A stretch of DNA of 64,000 bases from Thermococcus sp. MV5 (GTDB lineage: Archaea; Methanobacteriota_B; Thermococci; Thermococcales; Thermococcaceae). Below the pieces are notes generated by a model, which saw only the letters and a program-made list of their open reading frames with translations, ran no database searches and was not told the DNA's origin. Position numbers and translations under genes: made by a program. The DNA lies in assembly GCF_012027425.1 (NCBI RefSeq), contig NZ_SNUE01000003.1, positions 1 through 64,000 of the forward strand. The letters are read 5' to 3'. Shown piece by piece: positions 60,920-64,000 of the stretch (its first letter is position 1; every line of letters starts with the position of its first letter).

Positions 60920-61822
60920 CTACTTGCTCATCTCCAGCATTCTTTCAATGGCCTTCTTGGCTTTTTTGGCGATTTCTTCGGGCACTTTAATTTCGTATTT
61001 CTCATCTCTGAGAGCCTCGTAGATGTGCTTGAGCGTAATTGACTTCATTCCAATGCAGAAAGCATCTTCCTTGGCTGGATAAAACTTTTTGTTTGGGTAC
61101 AGTTTTTGAAGGCGATAGCACATTTCTTTTTCTGTGAAAACTACCCATTCATCATATTGGCAGGCGTTTCTAACCATTCCACCAGTTGAGACTATTAAAT
61201 CGGCCTTCTCTTGGATTTCGGGATTGCACTCGGGGTGAACCATTAGCTTTGCATTTGGATGTTCTTTTTTTACCCTTGTAACATCTTCAAGGGTGAACTT
61301 CTTGTGGACATAGCAATGTCCACCTTCTGGGATTGGAATGATTCGTTTGCCCGTCTTTTTAGTGACATAGTACGCTAAATTGTTATCAGGCCCAAAGATT
61401 ATCGTATCTGCGTTAAGCTTCTCTACTATCCTGGCAGCATTGGCCGAGGTCACTGTTACATCAGCGTAGGCCTTAGTTTCGGCGGTGGTATTAACATAGA
61501 GAACGACCGGAGCCCCGGGATATTTTTCCTTAGCTTCGAGAATATGTTCCACCTTTAGCATGTTGGCCATGGCACATGTTGCCCTTCTTGTTGGGAGGAG
61601 GACTTTTTTGTCGGGGTTCAAAATTTTAGCAGTTTCAGCCATAAAATCAACGCCAGCAAAAACTATGATGTCGGCATCAACATTTACAGCTTTTCTTGCT
61701 AATTCAAGGCTATCTCCTAAAAAGTCGGCTATGTCTTGTATCTCAGGTAGCTGATAGTTGTGGGCTAATATTACCGCATTCTTTTCTTCTTTAAGGCTCA
61801 TAATTTCCTCAATTAAGTTCAT
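60920..61822 (-). CDS. nadA: Quinolinate synthase NadA
   Basis: A 300-residue iron-sulfur enzyme condensing iminoaspartate with dihydroxyacetone phosphate. The three cluster Cys are in [32 protein letters not shown] and [32 protein letters not shown] is also standard. ATG 61822 is chosen because GGAGGTG lies before it and the NadA fold begins there ([20 protein letters not shown]); a longer frame would run back into nadB. It starts 1 bp after the nadB stop. Confidence 0.96.
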   Translation of the reverse strand: MNLIEEIMSLKEEKNAVILAHNYQLPEIQDIADFLGDSLELARKAVNVDADIIVFAGVDFMAETAKILNPDKKVLLPTRRATCAMANMLKVEHILEAKEKYPGAPVVLYVNTTAETKAYADVTVTSANAARIVEKLNADTIIFGPDNNLAYYVTKKTGKRIIPIPEGGHCYVHKKFTLEDVTRVKKEHPNAKLMVHPECNPEIQEKADLIVSTGGMVRNACQYDEWVVFTEKEMCYRLQKLYPNKKFYPAKEDAFCIGMKSITLKHIYEALRDEKYEIKVPEEIAKKAKKAIERMLEMSK

Positions 61823-61823
61823 A

Positions 61824-63209
61824 TTAGCACCTCCAAAAGCTGGGTCGTCTAAAGGTCTCTTTTGCGACCGGGAAGTCTGCTCTATAGTGCACACCTCTAC
61901 TTTCCTCTCTCCATAAGGCACTCTTTAGAATGCCTTCTGCGAGACATTTAATTCTCTCATCTGCTTCAATGTTTTTAAGCTTTTTAATACCCTCCTTGAG
62001 CTTTTCTCCACTTCTCACAATCCCTGCATGTTCCCAAAGCACTTCTCTAATCTGCTCTACATCCCCGGCTTCTTGGCGAGTATTTGCTGGTTTTATATTT
62101 TCTCTAAGTTTTGGCCTCTCTCTAAAAATAGTCCTTGAAACTTCAAGTCCGCTTACAATGCATTCCAAGAGTGAATTACTTGCCAATCTATTTGCCCCAT
62201 GGAATCCATTATTAGCGGCTTCTCCAATAGCATACAAGCTCTTTATGTTGGTTCTATAATAAACGTCAACATTTAAACCGCCAATTGAATAGTGAGCTAT
62301 TGGAGATACTGGTATCAGAGTTTTCTCAGGATTTATACCCTCTTGTTTGAGAAATGCGTATATTTGGGGAAACCTTAATTTAAAGTCTTCTACGTGAGTG
62401 GCATCCAAATAAACTTCTTTTCCCTCCTGTATCTGCATATAAATAGCCCTTGCAACGACGTCTCTTGGCTCAAGTTCATTGACAAACCTCTCCCCATTTG
62501 AATTAATCAGCTTAGCTCCAGCCCCCCTCACTGCTTCGCTTATGAGCTTTACCCCATTCTTTCCAATGAATCCAGTAGGGTGAAATTGAACAAATTCCAA
62601 GTCTCTTGCTAAGGCTCCCCTCATAACAGCATCTCCAAGTAGGGTGCCGAGATTGAGTGGGGACCCAGCTGTGTACTTGAATAAAGCAGTATAGCCTCCA
62701 ATTGCTAAAACCGTGGCATCGAATCTTAAGAGTTCACCATCAAGAAATACACCATAGCATTTGTCATTTTCAATAGCTAATGATTCTGCAAGTCCTTTGA
62801 TGAAGTGGACATTCAACTCTTTTGCCCATGTGTAAAGGATCTTTGTTACATGTTTCCCGGTTTCATTTTTGATCGTGAAAACCCTGGGAAAACTATGTCC
62901 TCCCTCAACTTCATTTTCTTCAAATTCCACTCCAAGTGAGAGTAAAAAATCATAGGCTTCGCTTGATCTCGAAATAACGCTCCAAACGACTTCCTCATTG
63001 TTTAGATGTCTACCCGCTTTTATTGTGTCAAGAACATGATTCTTTATAGAGTCCCCACTTAAGATTGGAAATGCTATACCTGCTTGGGCCAAATAAGAAT
63101 TCGTCTTTTTTATGGTGTCTCCAACAATATAAACCTCGGTTCCTTTTTTTGCAAGAGCTATTGCAGCTGTTAACCCTGCTATCCCGTTTCCTACTATTCC
63201 TATTCTCAC
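61824..63209 (-). CDS. nadB: L-aspartate oxidase NadB
   Basis: A 461-residue flavoprotein that makes iminoaspartate for NadA. The FAD site is [20 protein letters not shown]; the substrate region has [40 protein letters not shown] and VQFHPTG follow; [18 protein letters not shown] is near the C-terminus. It is slightly short for the family (bacterial enzymes about 530). GTG 63209 is the start, with GGGGAG before it. A perfect palindrome sits between start and TATA box. Confidence 0.95.
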   Translation of the reverse strand: MRIGIVGNGIAGLTAAIALAKKGTEVYIVGDTIKKTNSYLAQAGIAFPILSGDSIKNHVLDTIKAGRHLNNEEVVWSVISRSSEAYDFLLSLGVEFEENEVEGGHSFPRVFTIKNETGKHVTKILYTWAKELNVHFIKGLAESLAIENDKCYGVFLDGELLRFDATVLAIGGYTALFKYTAGSPLNLGTLLGDAVMRGALARDLEFVQFHPTGFIGKNGVKLISEAVRGAGAKLINSNGERFVNELEPRDVVARAIYMQIQEGKEVYLDATHVEDFKLRFPQIYAFLKQEGINPEKTLIPVSPIAHYSIGGLNVDVYYRTNIKSLYAIGEAANNGFHGANRLASNSLLECIVSGLEVSRTIFRERPKLRENIKPANTRQEAGDVEQIREVLWEHAGIVRSGEKLKEGIKKLKNIEADERIKCLAEGILKSALWREESRGVHYRADFPVAKETFRRPSFWRC

Positions 63210-63217
63210 AATTCTCC

Positions 63218-63233
63218 CCGAACAAATGTTCGG
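63218..63233. promoter_or_regulatory. Operator palindrome of the nadBAC promoter
   Basis: CCGAACA-AA-TGTTCGG, perfect 7-bp arms, begins 8 bp upstream of the nadB start codon, between it and a TATA-like CTTTAAAAC (about 63240-63248). A bound repressor would block transcription start. The regulator is not in view. Confidence 0.65.
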
Positions 63234-63304
63234 AACTTTGTTTTAAAGTTTTCTGGTAAGGAGGGCCTAAAATACAAAAATAATATTGCAAAATTAAGAA
63301 GGTT

Positions 63305-64000
63305 TCACTCCCCCAAAAGCGCGGGAAGTGAGTTATAAAGTGCTTTGGCACCTTCCAAGTTTAAACTTGCAGTTTCTTTGTTTTCATGTTTGAATAGGAG
63401 TGTTTTTCCTGTTACTTTCCCGATAATAGCGAACTCATTGAAGAGGTCTTTAACTTTCTCGAGGTTCTTTTTTTCGAAGCTCACTATGAATCGTCCTTGA
63501 GTTTCTGAAAAGAGCACTTCTACTGGTGAAAGCTCCTCTTCTGTCGGGATTTTTGCTATGTCTACTTCAAATCCCTTATTTCCTGCAATTGCCATTTCTA
63601 TAAGTGCAACGGCCAGTCCTCCTTTGCTTACATCATGAACAGCTTTGACAAGCTTGAGCTCGATTGCTTTCAAAATGCCCTCAACATTTTGTTTCTCCCT
63701 TTCAAGGTCAACTCTCGGAGCGATTCCCTCTTTGATGCCAAAAATTCTGTAAAGCTCGCTTCCTCCAAGCTCTTTTTTAGTTATTCCCACTACCGCTATT
63801 AAATCGTCTTCGTCTTTGAAGCTCATTGTTGTGGTGTTTTCAAGTTTCACTTTTCCGAGACCAGCAACAACTGGTGTTGGTTTTATGGGCTTGTTTCCTA
63901 CCTCGTTGTAAAAACTGACATTTCCACTGACATAGGCTAGGTCAAAAGCTTTTGCTGCATCAGCCAATCCTTTAATGGTCTCTATGAAGCTCCAGTAAAC
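63305..64000 (-). CDS. purL: Phosphoribosylformylglycinamidine synthase PurL, C-terminal part
   Basis: The last 231 or so residues of PurL (FGAM synthase, ATP-dependent conversion of FGAR to FGAM). The frame is open to the right edge and continues beyond it (upstream of the TTG the residues YWSFIETIKGLADAAKAF are in frame), so the true start is outside the window. Family features: VSGNVSFYNEVGNKPIKPTP, HDVSKGGLAVALIEMAI, and VEVLFSETQGRFIVSF. It joins purP and the GMP genes in the purine part of the window. Confidence 0.94.
   Translation of the reverse strand, partial: VYWSFIETIKGLADAAKAFDLAYVSGNVSFYNEVGNKPIKPTPVVAGLGKVKLENTTTMSFKDEDDLIAVVGITKKELGGSELYRIFGIKEGIAPRVDLEREKQNVEGILKAIELKLVKAVHDVSKGGLAVALIEMAIAGNKGFEVDIAKIPTEEELSPVEVLFSETQGRFIVSFEKKNLEKVKDLFNEFAIIGKVTGKTLLFKHENKETASLNLEGAKALYNSLPALLGE

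Overview
The window reads as a Thermococcales chromosome (Thermococcus/Pyrococcus group). Evidence: archaeal Rpo7, Spt4, S24e and S27ae side by side with a GTP-dependent dephospho-CoA kinase; an AglB oligosaccharyltransferase; Taw1; PurP; a TrmB-type sugar regulator; class III (type IV pilin-like) signal peptides; GGTGA Shine-Dalgarno sites; archaeal TATA boxes; and a CRISPR repeat of the Thermococcales GTTCCAATAAG...GAATTGAAAG type. I do not assign a species.

Layout. 0-4.5 kb: a scrap of an IS605-like element, two glycosyltransferases and AglB (surface N-glycosylation). 4.5-11.2 kb: a MoxR/DUF58/DUF4129 membrane-stress type operon, preceded by a decayed second copy of its distal part into which a toxin-antitoxin pair has been pasted. 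11.3-13.9 kb: small membrane proteins, a nucleotidyltransferase with a 60-residue partner, then about 900 bp of gene wreckage. 14-25.4 kb: a sugar or glycoside locus with a glycosyltransferase, two Gfo/Idh/MocA dehydrogenases, a complete ABC importer (lipoprotein, two permeases, ATPase), a TrmB-like regulator and a GH38 alpha-mannosidase-like enzyme. The glycosyltransferase and dehydrogenases lie between two inverted copies of a TnpB-right-end-like repeat. 25.6-35.5 kb: accessory region with a DUF1616 protein, an AglB remnant, secreted proteins of unknown role, a broken AbiEii gene, two DUF4143-type ATPases each under a different palindrome, and a VapBC pair. 35.7-39.9 kb: conserved housekeeping (pyrophosphatase, rpo7-spt4-DPCK-S24e-S27ae, HemK-like methyltransferase, Taw1).

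40-51.2 kb: the most unusual block. A secreted alpha/alpha-toroid protein, a CetZ/FtsZ-superfamily GTPase, a membrane protein, six consecutive type IV pilin-like or pilin-anchored proteins of 140 to 703 residues, and a closing membrane protein are packed with overlaps or very short gaps. No pilus ATPase or platform protein is in the block. I regard it as a candidate undescribed surface-structure system.

51.8-64 kb: a radical SAM protein; purine genes (guaAA, guaAB, guaB, purP, partial purL) with an HEPN/MNT pair lodged inside the guaAB-guaAA string; an eight-repeat CRISPR array with a long leader but no cas genes in view; thiC; and nadB-nadA-nadC, transcribed from a promoter carrying a perfect palindrome.
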